Both the position numbers and the translations under genes were made by a program. This document shows, piece by piece, positions 45,170-54,307 of a DNA stretch of 64,000 bases. Source of the stretch: Pectinatus sp. Its GTDB lineage: Bacteria; Bacillota; Negativicutes; Selenomonadales; Selenomonadaceae. Position 1 is the first letter of the stretch, and each line of letters starts with the position of its first letter. The notes beneath the pieces are model-generated. The model saw only the letters and a list, made by a program, of their open reading frames with translations, was not told the DNA's origin and made no database searches. The DNA is taken from positions 1-64,000 of the forward strand of contig JAHHSQ010000002.1 of assembly GCA_020025135.1 (NCBI GenBank). Direction: 5' to 3'.

Positions 45170-47230
45170 CTAGTGCACCAATTTATTAAAATCAGCCAAT
45201 TTTTTAATTAGTAAGTCTAAATCATGTAATAAAGCCAAGCGATTATTTCTCAACTTTTCGTCCTTATCCATGACCATGACTTGGTCGAAAAATCCCGTAA
45301 TAACTGGTTCTAAAACGATAAGTGCTTCCCACAGTTTTTGATAGTCATATTTATGCAAAGCTTCTTCTCCCACTTTGCGTGCTTGGAGATAAGAAGCATA
45401 TAAAGTCTTTTCTGCTGGCAACTGGAAAAGTGCTTCTTCCACTTTTGTGCCAACCTGATATTTCTGAGCGATATTGCTAACGCGAACAAAGGACTGCAAT
45501 ATCAGTTCCGCATTCGTGCTATTGGTCAAATTTTCAGCCAAACAAAATGCTCTTTTATACACTGCAAATGGGTCGTCTACTTCTGCATTTACAGCATCAA
45601 TGATATCGTAACGAACTTCTGCTTCCGTCAAGATATTCTTCAAACGCAAAGACATAAATTCCAAAACTTGTTTTAAAAGTCCGGCCTGTTTCTCACTCGG
45701 TATCTGCAATAATTCCATGCTCTTTTCGATAAGAGCTCCAATGGAAATATGCACCTTGTGCTCGATTAAATTCAACATAATACCCAAGGCTTGACGACGC
45801 AAGGCAAAGGGGTCTTGTGAGCCAGTAGGAATAGCCCCGGCTGCAAAAGCAGCGACTATCGTATCAATTTTATCGCTAATGCTGACGATGCTAGAAACAA
45901 TATCATCTGGAACAGCATCACCGGCAAAGCGCGGTCTGTAATGTTGGTCAATAGCGCGTGCTACAATTTCTTTTTCGCCATCTAAGAGGGCATATTCTCT
46001 TCCCATGATGCCCTGTAATTCGGTAAATTCAGTAACCATAGCTGTTACCAAATCCGCTTTGGCCAATAAAGCGGCTCTTTGCACATCTACCTTTTCTTCT
46101 TCTGTAATATTTAAAATATCACTTAAATAGGCACCTAATTTCTGCAAACGCACTGTCTTATCATACATGGAGCCGTAATCTTCTCTAAAGACAACATTCT
46201 TCAGTTTCTCTAGATAAGCAACCAATGGCTTCTTTCGGTCTTCTGTAAAGAAAAATTTGGCATCTTCTAATCTAGCCCGCAATACTCTTTCATTGCCATG
46301 CTGTACAGTTTCTAAGCAATGTGCACCGCCATTGCGCACAGTAATAAAGAGTGGCAATAATTTGCCTTCTTTGTCTAGTACAGGGAAATAACGCTGATGT
46401 TCGCGCATCGGCGTAATAACAGCTTCCTTAGGCAACTGCAAATATTCGGCTGAAAAATGTCCACAAAGGGCGGTTGGATATTCCACCAGATAAGTAACTT
46501 CTTCCAACAATTCGGCACTTATTGCCGCTTCGCCACCATTTTCCCGAGCCAATTTTTTAATCTGGGACTCGATATTATTACTGCGCTCTTCTTGATCAAC
46601 CATTACAAACGCTTCCTGCATGACCGATTTATAATCTTCGGCGACAGTAATAGTGTATTCTTCCTTATTACCAAGGAACCGATGACCTCTTGTCACGCGA
46701 CCACTATTGACATTGGCTATTGAAAAAGGAATAATTTCTGTTCCATATAATGCCACCAACCAGCGAATCGGTCTGACAAAGCGGAAATCCAAATTTCCCC
46801 AATGCATGCTTTTCGGAAATGTCAATTTTTCAATTAATTCCGGTAAAATAGTTTGTAAGATAGCTGTTGCTGGCTTGCCCTGTTCATGCACTTCAGCATA
46901 AATATAACCATTTTCCACACGTAAATCACTCGGCTCAACTTTTTTGCTACGTGCAAACCCTAAAGCTGCTTTTGTCAGTTGATTATCTTGATCATAGGCA
47001 ATTTTTACAGATGGCCCTTTATAAGATGTAGAGACATCATCCTGTTTATCTGCTAAACCAGTAACAGAAAGAGCCAAGCGACGCGGTGTTCCCAAGGTTT
47101 CAATCTGTTTATAAGAGAGATGTGCTTCTTTAAACATTTTTCCCGCTCTTTCTCTTAATTGAGAAAGAATATTGGGCATAAAATGTGCTGGTATCTCTTC
47201 TGTTCCAATTTCCAATAATAAATCTCGCAT
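45170..47230 (-). CDS. glyS: Glycyl-tRNA synthetase beta subunit
   Basis: 686 aa, normal for the alpha2-beta2 bacterial enzyme. N-terminal LLEIGTEEIPAHFMP, PTRGHRF-like VTRGHRFLG, TPMREHQRYFPV, the HD-like region ALLAKADLVTAMVTEFTELQG with GREYAL, and C-terminal DALR-type anticodon-binding helices. The start codon overlaps the glyQ stop by one base. Confidence 0.97.
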   Translation of the reverse strand: MRDLLLEIGTEEIPAHFMPNILSQLRERAGKMFKEAHLSYKQIETLGTPRRLALSVTGLADKQDDVSTSYKGPSVKIAYDQDNQLTKAALGFARSKKVEPSDLRVENGYIYAEVHEQGKPATAILQTILPELIEKLTFPKSMHWGNLDFRFVRPIRWLVALYGTEIIPFSIANVNSGRVTRGHRFLGNKEEYTITVAEDYKSVMQEAFVMVDQEERSNNIESQIKKLARENGGEAAISAELLEEVTYLVEYPTALCGHFSAEYLQLPKEAVITPMREHQRYFPVLDKEGKLLPLFITVRNGGAHCLETVQHGNERVLRARLEDAKFFFTEDRKKPLVAYLEKLKNVVFREDYGSMYDKTVRLQKLGAYLSDILNITEEEKVDVQRAALLAKADLVTAMVTEFTELQGIMGREYALLDGEKEIVARAIDQHYRPRFAGDAVPDDIVSSIVSISDKIDTIVAAFAAGAIPTGSQDPFALRRQALGIMLNLIEHKVHISIGALIEKSMELLQIPSEKQAGLLKQVLEFMSLRLKNILTEAEVRYDIIDAVNAEVDDPFAVYKRAFCLAENLTNSTNAELILQSFVRVSNIAQKYQVGTKVEEALFQLPAEKTLYASYLQARKVGEEALHKYDYQKLWEALIVLEPVITGFFDQVMVMDKDEKLRNNRLALLHDLDLLIKKLADFNKLVH

Positions 47231-48132
47231 TACTTGTCACCTCTGTTTAACATGGGGAACCCCAATTCTTCTCGCTGCTTTAAATAAGCCTTAGCACATT
47301 GCCGAGACAACTTTCTCACTCTGCCAATAAAGGATGTTCGCTCCGAAACGCTAATTGCCCCTCTAGCATCTAGTAAATTAAAAGTATGGGAGCATTTTAA
47401 TACATAGTCATAAGCCGGATACACATAGCCTAACGCAACAATGCGTTGTGCCTCCTGCTCATACTTATCAAACAAATCAAAGAGCAGTTTCGTATCTGCT
47501 AATTCAAAATTATAAGTTGATTGTTCGAATTCGTTACGTTGAAAAACATCGCCATAAGTATATTGACCTGACCAGACGATATCATAGACATTTTCTTTCT
47601 CTTGAATGTACATAGCCAATCTTTCCAGCCCATAGGTTATCTCAGAAGCAACTGGTTGTACATCAACGCCACCAACTTGTTGGAAATAAGTGAATTGAGT
47701 TATTTCCATGCCGTCTAACCATACTTCCCAGCCTAACCCCCACGCTCCTAAGGTCGGCGATTCCCAGTTATCTTCCACAAAACGAATATCATGTTCTTCT
47801 GGATGAATATTCAAACGCTTCAAACTTTCTAAGTACAATTCCTGAATATTATCTGGAGAGGGTTTCATTATAACTTGAAACTGATGATGCTGAAAAAGGC
47901 GATTGGGATTTTCCCCATATCGTCCATCAGCTGGTCGACGTGACGGCTCTACATAAGCGATATGCCAAGGTTCTGGTCCCAAGACGCGCAAAAATGTAGA
48001 GGGATTCATTGTACCAGCACCTTTTTCCACATCGTAAGGTTGTCCTAAGATACAATTTTGTTCAGACCAAAATTGTTGCAAGGTAAGAATGATTTCTTGA
48101 AATGTCATCAATTTAATTTTCCGCCATTTCAC
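47230..48132 (-). CDS. glyQ: Glycyl-tRNA synthetase alpha subunit
   Basis: Class II catalytic subunit, 300 aa. [26 protein letters not shown] (motif region), [17 protein letters not shown] (motif 2), and the [20 protein letters not shown] region. A GTG start at 48132 with AGGAG seven bases upstream is chosen; the ATG eight codons later matches many homologues and is possible. Confidence 0.97.
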   Translation of the reverse strand: MKWRKIKLMTFQEIILTLQQFWSEQNCILGQPYDVEKGAGTMNPSTFLRVLGPEPWHIAYVEPSRRPADGRYGENPNRLFQHHQFQVIMKPSPDNIQELYLESLKRLNIHPEEHDIRFVEDNWESPTLGAWGLGWEVWLDGMEITQFTYFQQVGGVDVQPVASEITYGLERLAMYIQEKENVYDIVWSGQYTYGDVFQRNEFEQSTYNFELADTKLLFDLFDKYEQEAQRIVALGYVYPAYDYVLKCSHTFNLLDARGAISVSERTSFIGRVRKLSRQCAKAYLKQREELGFPMLNRGDK

Positions 48133-48168
48133 AATGGCTCTCCTTTTGTGTTAAATTTGAAAAAAAAA

Positions 48169-48385
48169 TCGTCCCGTGACATATCTATATACATCACAGG
48201 GACGAATTATTAATCCGCGGTTCCACCCTGATTGGTTTTTAACCCACTCATCTTGACCACAAATATTATTTTGTCATTAAGTACCCTAGCCGGCCTCGCT
48301 TCTCTGACGCCTTTCACCATCACGTCTCGCTTTTGGGAGAAACTTCTTGCTAAGGCTGATTTACTTAATGGATATAGTTTAACTG
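48169..48385 (-). promoter_or_regulatory. T-box leader of glyQS (Gly)
   Basis: On the minus strand: stem I with GTGAAAGGCGTCAGAGAAGC, where GGC is the likely Gly specifier, then AGGGTGGAACCGCGG (48229-48215) and a terminator TCGTCCCTGTGAT / GTCACGGGACGA with a T-run (48205-48160). The transcript probably includes glyQ, glyS and perhaps the permease. Confidence 0.93.
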
Positions 48386-48404
48386 ATTAAAATTTATTTG
48401 TCAA
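48376..48404 (-). promoter_or_regulatory. Promoter of the glyQS T-box transcript
   Basis: Perfect TTGACA (48404-48399), 17-bp spacer, TAAACT (48381-48376) on the minus strand. Confidence 0.75.
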
Positions 48405-48600
48405 TATCTTTTTGTATATTAAAGGTACTATTGTAGTTTTTTTTCTATCTTTCCTTTATTTTATTCTGTTTTGTCTTTTATTTTAATATCTATTTCAGAT
48501 TAAAACATCATTATCTGTAAATCAATAAATTATGGACTGAACCCTATCACCAATCCACATTACCACTACATATACCACAAATAAGTAGTTTCTAACACAA

Positions 48601-49827
48601 CTATTGAACGATAGATGGAAAAGTTGTACGCAAATAATTGGCAACAGCTTCGCCAATTATCCTTTTTCCTATAGCATCAGGATGTAAACCATCCGTCGTA
48701 TAATCGGCTCGCAATTGTCCGTCCTTGTCTGTAAACTTAGCAAAGATATCGATATAATAATGCTGTTGTTTAATCCAGTCATTAACTTTTCCCACTTCCA
48801 AAGGCCACTGCTGAGCCGGGGTAATACCGATGCTTCGTTCCATCTTCTGGGAATTTATTGGCAATACTGTGATAAAAATTGGCGTTATACCATTTTCCCA
48901 ACACAGATACCGTATCTGTCGCAAGTTAGAAATAACCTGTTCTGCCTTCACACCTACACGTAAATCATTAATGCCTCCCATGATGATTAACAAACGCGGT
49001 TTATAAGTTAAAACATCGTGAGAAAAACGTCTCAGCATGGCACTAGTCGTATCACCACTATAACCGATATTCAAAATAGGAACATCAGAGTAGCTTTCCC
49101 AATCATACAGACGAAAATCAGGGGGCGTACAAATTGCTCCGCCACCATGCGTAATGCTATCTCCCAAGGCAGCTACTTGAACACCAGTAGTCTTGACCCG
49201 AAAATGCTGAGGCTTAGACCACTCTCCCAGCATTTTTCCCTGCTCAGTTAGTGCTATCCCCTGCCAATAATACTCGCCAGCTTGTAAAAGTGGTTTTTCG
49301 TCATAATAATCATAGCCAGCTTTTTTATAATAAGAACGCACGAGATGATATTTACTGAAAGAAGAAGGTCGATAGTACACCACAATCCGATACCCAGTGG
49401 CATTGTCCTTTGGCATCCAAGAATAAACTGGATAAACTGGCATACAAGGCATCTTATCATATTCACCAGTCGCTAATAATCGCTCATCGGTCTTTTCTCT
49501 GCAACGCTTCCAAGGCGAAAACCCCGCTAAGGGATGACCTGATAAATCCAATGGTCGCACCTGCCAATAAAGTGTTCCAAAATGCTTTTTTACAGTCAAC
49601 TCGCAACCGACCGTAAAAATATCACGGCGCGTAAAAAAAACACCATGCGCGTCTTTAAGACGAACTTCATACGATACAGCGCTAGGTATAGGAGACCAAT
49701 TTAGATAAATAACTTCTGGTGCCATAACTCTAGCTGAAAAGCTATGTCTAGGTAAAGCTTCTACGCCTTGACTCGATAATAAACACACTACAAACAACCA
49801 AAAAGCCACTGCTATCTTCTTGTTCAT
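48601..49827 (-). CDS. Exported SGNH/GDSL hydrolase
   Basis: 408 aa. Signal peptide (IAVAFWLFVVCLLSSQGVEA), then a fibronectin-III/beta-sandwich-like region (WSPIPSAVSYEVRL and WMPKDNATGYRIVVYY, two related repeats), and a C-terminal SGNH domain with block I ALGDSITHGGG (Ser), block III GGIND and block V DGLHPD. Predicted periplasmic or surface esterase, perhaps acting on acylated polysaccharide. The tandem N-terminal modules may bind carbohydrate. Confidence 0.87.
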   Translation of the reverse strand: MNKKIAVAFWLFVVCLLSSQGVEALPRHSFSARVMAPEVIYLNWSPIPSAVSYEVRLKDAHGVFFTRRDIFTVGCELTVKKHFGTLYWQVRPLDLSGHPLAGFSPWKRCREKTDERLLATGEYDKMPCMPVYPVYSWMPKDNATGYRIVVYYRPSSFSKYHLVRSYYKKAGYDYYDEKPLLQAGEYYWQGIALTEQGKMLGEWSKPQHFRVKTTGVQVAALGDSITHGGGAICTPPDFRLYDWESYSDVPILNIGYSGDTTSAMLRRFSHDVLTYKPRLLIIMGGINDLRVGVKAEQVISNLRQIRYLCWENGITPIFITVLPINSQKMERSIGITPAQQWPLEVGKVNDWIKQQHYYIDIFAKFTDKDGQLRADYTTDGLHPDAIGKRIIGEAVANYLRTTFPSIVQ

Positions 49828-49845
49828 CTTATCCTAAACTACCTC

Positions 49846-51636
49846 TTAAACCTTGAATACTGAGATATGTTCGGAAAATTGCGCAGCAATCTTTTCGAAT
49901 TCGGCAATTTTATCGGTCATATCCTTAATCCGTTCATTGTAAATCTGTACAGCCTGATTAATTTTATCTGCGGACAATGATTCCGATTTAGAAAGTGATA
50001 CCATAGCTTCAATCTTGCCGTAAACAGAATTCATTCCAACCATTTCTTCTTTCAATTGTCCAATGATATTCACAATATTATTAGATACAGAGCGAATATT
50101 AGATAAGTACTTGCTATTATCATCGACTATTTGTACTAGATTAGCGTTTTCTTCTGACAAGACTTTGTATTCAACATCTACATATTTTACTACCTTCGAG
50201 ATGGTTTCCGAAATTGTTTTTACATCTTCGGAAATAATTTTAGATTGTTCCTGAGATTGTTCTGCCAACTTGCGCACTTCTTCAGCTACAACAGCAAATC
50301 CCTTGCCATGTTCCCCCGCTCCTGCGGCTTCTATAGCTGCATTAAGTGCTAATAAATTGGTTCTGCCGGCAATATCTGCTACCGTCTTCGTAATTACTGT
50401 AATACGCTGGGCTTGCTCAATCAAACCATCTATAGCTTGATTTACTTTGCTAAATTGTTGCATCGTAGTATTGATTTTATCGCTAGATTGGCGCACGTTA
50501 TTAAAGCCATCTTCTATTTCACGCACCGCTGTCGTTAGGTGTTTATTGTTAGCAGCCTGATTATCAACAACACTCTTTAAAGTATCGATATTATTGCTTA
50601 AAATAGCCGCTGTATTAGAAACATTTTCTGTCGCTTCGTTACTATCTAGGGCACGCTTATTTACTGCAGCCGTAATATTGTCAGAAGTATGAAGCATATC
50701 AGATGCCAATTCTTTAAAACTCGAGCCATAGCGGAACAATTCATCATTATTGCCTTTAATACCTGTGAAATTTGTGCGCATTTCCTGTTTATAACTTTCT
50801 ATTTTTTCACTCATAGTATTAAAAATGTCGTACGATTTCACTTGTACTTTACCAGCATATTCATGGCGCACCAAAGAATCTAAGTCATCCAATACCGCAT
50901 AAGCTGGTCTAAGAAAAACAAAACTGCCTATACCGCTAACTAAACCTACTAACGGCACAGACCACCAAGAAAATGCCGTACCGACCAAATCCAAGAGAGC
51001 ATTTAAAATAGCATAAAAAATCATACTAAAAATAAATACTCGACCTGGCACACTGGGAATAAAGCGAAAAACCTTGCTAAAAAAGTAATTTTTTACATGT
51101 CTAATATTGTAAGAAAAACTAATAAGTATTTGTAGAGAATCACTGTCTTTTTGCAAAACTTTCGTTTCTATCTTTTCATGATAGTGTTCGGCTGCCCCCT
51201 CTAAAAGACCTCTCAAATAGGCAAACATATGGCGTTTAGAGCGGTATGTGAAGACCGATTCTGTATCAGAAATATCTCGCATATTGATAAAAGGCGGTTT
51301 AGCCCCCTTAATCATGCGCACTACTTCTACATGAATGTCATAGAGTGAAGATAAAAAATCATGTAAATTTTCCTTTTGAAAAAATCCAGGATAAAACTGA
51401 AAAAATGTCGCCACATTATCCTTACCGATAGCATACCAAATTTCATCAGCCGTTTTATGTAAACGCTGTACTAGTTCCTGTTCAAATTGCTTGATAACTG
51501 CATCATCAATATCTTCACTGGGCATAAATATATGCTTTCCGCCCAGTCCAATATCACTTAGAATTTTATTAATGAGCTCATCGCCCCATATCTTTTTACT
51601 GGTGCTGACCCAAGCGCCAACAATCGTTCCTTTCAT
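49846..51636 (-). CDS. Methyl-accepting chemotaxis protein with N-terminal H-NOX gas sensor
   Basis: About 596 aa starting at MKGTIVGAW (ATG 51636, GGGAGG upstream). In this numbering the proximal heme ligand His102, the YxSxR heme-propionate motif Y131/S133/R135, heme-distorting Pro115, and the distal O2-binding triad Trp9/Asn74/Tyr140 known from the Caldanaerobacter (Thermoanaerobacter) H-NOX are all at the same positions. Two membrane helices (about residues 195-245) follow, then a HAMP-like linker and an MCP signalling domain with the hairpin tip [16 protein letters not shown]. Predicted to report O2 (or NO) to the chemotaxis kinase. Confidence 0.93.
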   Translation of the reverse strand: MKGTIVGAWVSTSKKIWGDELINKILSDIGLGGKHIFMPSEDIDDAVIKQFEQELVQRLHKTADEIWYAIGKDNVATFFQFYPGFFQKENLHDFLSSLYDIHVEVVRMIKGAKPPFINMRDISDTESVFTYRSKRHMFAYLRGLLEGAAEHYHEKIETKVLQKDSDSLQILISFSYNIRHVKNYFFSKVFRFIPSVPGRVFIFSMIFYAILNALLDLVGTAFSWWSVPLVGLVSGIGSFVFLRPAYAVLDDLDSLVRHEYAGKVQVKSYDIFNTMSEKIESYKQEMRTNFTGIKGNNDELFRYGSSFKELASDMLHTSDNITAAVNKRALDSNEATENVSNTAAILSNNIDTLKSVVDNQAANNKHLTTAVREIEDGFNNVRQSSDKINTTMQQFSKVNQAIDGLIEQAQRITVITKTVADIAGRTNLLALNAAIEAAGAGEHGKGFAVVAEEVRKLAEQSQEQSKIISEDVKTISETISKVVKYVDVEYKVLSEENANLVQIVDDNSKYLSNIRSVSNNIVNIIGQLKEEMVGMNSVYGKIEAMVSLSKSESLSADKINQAVQIYNERIKDMTDKIAEFEKIAAQFSEHISVFKV

Positions 51637-51724
51637 AGCAACCACTTCCTCCCTTGATTTAGAAAACATCGTTTCTTAATCTTATATTTTAGCACATTAT
51701 CAGTAATGAATATATTTCTAATAC

Positions 51725-51760
51725 AAAAAAGCTAAAATCCCCAAAGAGATTTTAGCTTTT
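51725..51760 (-). terminator. Terminator after hsp20
   Basis: AAAAGCTAAAATC / GATTTTAGCTTTT hairpin with an 8-nt loop. Confidence 0.85.
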
Positions 51761-51795
51761 CATTGCTTCATAGTTGTATAAACTAAAAATACAAA

Positions 51796-52248
51796 TCATC
51801 TAATGTCTATATGCGTTGCCGTATCCTGACCAGGAAGCTTCGGCAAAACTACACTTAAGACACCATTTTCAAAATCTGCCTTGATAGCTTCTTTATCAAT
51901 TCCATCAATATAAAAGGAACGAGCAAATTCTCCGTAACGGCGTTCGCGACGCAAGTAGCGCCCTTCCCCTAAAACTTCTTCTGCCTGATTAGTAGCCTGA
52001 ATAGTCAAATATCCCTTGTCATAGCAAAGAGAAATATCTTCCTTTTTCACGCCTGGCAACTCAGCATGCAACTCATAGCGGTCAGAAAAATCCTGTACAT
52101 CTACTTTAAAAGAGACAAAGCCAGACATGGCTGTTTGCACAGGAGCAATAGCCGTATTAAATAACGGTTCTCCCAAGGCATCTTGCAAGTGTTTTAAAGC
52201 TTCATCCTTATTTAACATATCTCTAGAAAGTGAACCTAATCCGAACAT
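51796..52248 (-). CDS. hsp20: Small heat-shock protein, Hsp20 family
   Basis: 150 aa alpha-crystallin-type holdase. The ATG at 52248 follows AAGGGTGG closely and is preferred over a GTG at 52257. The crystallin domain spans about residues 45-135, with the family features ELPGVKKEDISL and the C-terminal GVLSVVLPKL. It prevents aggregation of unfolded proteins in the cytoplasm. Confidence 0.93.
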   Translation of the reverse strand: MFGLGSLSRDMLNKDEALKHLQDALGEPLFNTAIAPVQTAMSGFVSFKVDVQDFSDRYELHAELPGVKKEDISLCYDKGYLTIQATNQAEEVLGEGRYLRRERRYGEFARSFYIDGIDKEAIKADFENGVLSVVLPKLPGQDTATHIDIR

Positions 52249-52324
52249 AGAAACCACCCTTTCTAAATTAAAAACTATTTGAGGTCAAATCTTGTTGCAC
52301 AATTAAAGTTCCCTTCTACTATTT

Positions 52325-52353
52325 ATTGTATAGCAGTTCTCTTTTTTTTGCAA
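52325..52353 (-). promoter_or_regulatory. Promoter of hsp20
   Basis: TTGCAA (52353-52348), 17-bp spacer, TACAAT (52330-52325) on the minus strand. A CIRCE element was not found; one TTTGACC half-site resembling a CtsR box lies nearer the gene. Confidence 0.6.
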
Positions 52354-52449
52354 GATAGTTCTACTTTTAAAGGATAACAATTATCTATTGCGGTACATCT
52401 TTTCTATATGTTTGCCTTTTCTACACTTTAGTTATAAAATTAAAGATAC

Positions 52450-52455
52450 TATAAT
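52450..52455 (+). promoter_or_regulatory. Candidate -10 of galE
   Basis: Perfect TATAAT, with TTTAGT as a weak -35 17 bp upstream. The transcript would start near 52462 and carry the leader peptide frame at 52513. Confidence 0.45.
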
Positions 52456-52512
52456 GCACAAGCCATTTATCGTGCTAAATGACATAAAATACTCAACATC
52501 CAAGGAAAGGTG

Positions 52513-52578
52513 GTGTATTCGCTGTTTGCACTGCTGACCATTTTTCTTGCAAATAGCAATTATTTATGCCTATTTTAG
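52513..52578 (+). CDS. Possible 21-codon leader peptide overlapping galE start
   Basis: A GTG at 52513, six bases after AAGGA, opens a frame of 21 codons (hydrophobic VYSLFALLTIFLA, then NSNYLCLF) that stops at 52578, 13 bases into galE. galE itself has no ribosome-binding site. GCTGTTTGCA (52521-52530) can also pair with TGCAAATAGC (52548-52557). Inference: translational coupling or a hairpin that presents the distal Shine-Dalgarno. Confidence 0.35.
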   Translation: MYSLFALLTIFLANSNYLCLF

Positions 52579-53555
52579 TATGTGGTGGAGCTGGCTATAT
52601 CGGTTCTCATTTCGTCGAAGCTCTCCAAAAAACTGCTTTAAAACCCGTTGTCGTGGACAATCTGCGCACTGGTCACAGGGAGGCAGTTCCAGATGACGTT
52701 CCCTTCTACGAAACCGATATCAGAGATAAAAAAGCTCTGCAAACTATCTTTGCTAAACATAATATCTCGGCCGTTGTTCATTTCGCTGCCTGCTCCCTAG
52801 TAGGGGAAAGCATGGAAGAACCTCTCCTTTATTTTAACAACAATGTGGGAGGCATGCAGTCTCTCTTAGAAGTTATGGCGGAAAATGACGTTGACAAAAT
52901 AGTTTTTTCCTCTTCGGCATCCACTTATGGAGAACCAAAATCCGTTCCTATCCTAGAAACTGCCCCAACCAACCCAACTAACCCATATGGCGAAAGTAAA
53001 TTATTTATGGAAAAAATGATGCATTGGATTGATACCGCTTTCCATATCCGCTATGTTTCTTTGCGCTACTTCAATGTAGCCGGTGCTTCTCCTACTGGTA
53101 ATATTGGCGAAGACCATCGACCGGAAAGTCACTTAGTCCCCATCATTTTACAAGTTCCCCTAGGAAAACGCTCCCATCTCACTGTCTATGGCAATGATTA
53201 CCCTACACCGGATGGGACTTGCATTCGCGATTATGTCCATGTCTGTGACTTAGCTAGTGCCCATATCGCCGCCCTCCACTATCTAGAAAAAGGTGGAAAA
53301 AGCGATATTTTCAACCTCGGCAGTGGCAATGGCTTTTCTGTCATGGAAATGATTACTGCCGCTAGGCGCGCGACTGGTCACGCCATTCCCATTGAAATTG
53401 GCACTAGACGTCCTGGTGACCCAGCCCGTCTAATCGCTTCCAGTGAAAAAGCGAAAAAAATTCTCGGCTGGCAACCACAGGCAACTAATATGGAGGACAT
53501 TATTTCTTCCGCTTGGAAATGGCATTCCCAACATCCAAATGGTTTTGCTCGTTAA
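52566..53555 (+). CDS. galE: UDP-glucose 4-epimerase
   Basis: NAD-dependent short-chain epimerase interconverting UDP-glucose and UDP-galactose, 329 aa. Rossmann motif GGAGYIGSHFVEAL (residues 7-20), catalytic FSSSASTYGEP (Ser) and the YxxxK motif in NPYGESKLFMEKM, then RYFNVAGA. The annotated ATG lacks its own Shine-Dalgarno (see leader peptide). Feeds galactose into envelope polysaccharides. Confidence 0.95.
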   Translation: MPILVCGGAGYIGSHFVEALQKTALKPVVVDNLRTGHREAVPDDVPFYETDIRDKKALQTIFAKHNISAVVHFAACSLVGESMEEPLLYFNNNVGGMQSLLEVMAENDVDKIVFSSSASTYGEPKSVPILETAPTNPTNPYGESKLFMEKMMHWIDTAFHIRYVSLRYFNVAGASPTGNIGEDHRPESHLVPIILQVPLGKRSHLTVYGNDYPTPDGTCIRDYVHVCDLASAHIAALHYLEKGGKSDIFNLGSGNGFSVMEMITAARRATGHAIPIEIGTRRPGDPARLIASSEKAKKILGWQPQATNMEDIISSAWKWHSQHPNGFAR

Positions 53556-53582
53556 AGTGACATCCTGATTTTAGAAAAAACA

Positions 53583-53618
53583 AAAAGCGTAAGATAGTTT
53601 TACCTATCTTACGCTTTT
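53583..53618. terminator. Bidirectional terminator between galE and tcdA
   Basis: AAAAGCGTAAGATAG / CTATCTTACGCTTTT, 15-bp perfect stem between convergent genes. Confidence 0.9.
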
Positions 53619-54307
53619 ATTATCTGCTTGACCACGGCACTGGCGAGAATAAGTCCCGCAACTGAAGGAACAAAAGCCACACTGCCCAAAATACCTCTCA
53701 CATTTTTTGCCTGTGATAAAGGTGGTTCTTCAGAAAATACTACATTATGTTTACTTATGCCATAAGCACGTAAGGTTTTTCGCAATTTACGTGCCAATGG
53801 ACAAGTATGTGTTTTCGCTATATCTGTCAACTGCAGGCGAGAGGGGTCTACTCGATTAGCCATCCCCATGCTACTCCAAATTTGTTTATTGCGCCGATGA
53901 GCTTCCACGATAAGAGCCACCTTATCGGGAAAACTATCAATAGCATCGACAATATAATCTACTTCATTCCAAGGGAAATTGCCAGATGTTTCTGCCGTAT
54001 ACCGAGTATTAAGAGAAATGATTTTTAAATCAGGATTAATATCAAGCGCCCTTGCCCTTACTATATCTGCCTTATTTTTACCGATGGTACTAATTGTGGC
54101 AATCAATTGTCGATTTATATTGCTTATATCCACAACATCATTATCCATGAGCACTATTTGACCAACACCACTGCGCACTAAAGCTTCTGCCGCGAAAGAA
54201 CCGACGCCACCTAAGCCAACGACAGCTACTTTGCTTGCTACCAACTTACTCATCGCTTCTTTTCCCAGCAAAATTTGAGTGCGTTGAAAAATTTCTTCTC
54301 TCATCAT
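53609..54307 (-). CDS. tcdA: tRNA threonylcarbamoyladenosine dehydratase
   Basis: ThiF/MoeB/E1-like enzyme that cyclises t6A37 to ct6A in tRNA using ATP, 232 aa. AVVGLGGVGSFAAEALVRSG (nucleotide-binding, residues 28-47), DNDVVDISNINRQ, VDAIDSF and a C-terminal hydrophobic region. Its start overlaps the upstream ftsZ stop by 4 bp, so the two are translationally coupled. Confidence 0.92.
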   Translation of the reverse strand: MMREEIFQRTQILLGKEAMSKLVASKVAVVGLGGVGSFAAEALVRSGVGQIVLMDNDVVDISNINRQLIATISTIGKNKADIVRARALDINPDLKIISLNTRYTAETSGNFPWNEVDYIVDAIDSFPDKVALIVEAHRRNKQIWSSMGMANRVDPSRLQLTDIAKTHTCPLARKLRKTLRAYGISKHNVVFSEEPPLSQAKNVRGILGSVAFVPSVAGLILASAVVKQIIKA

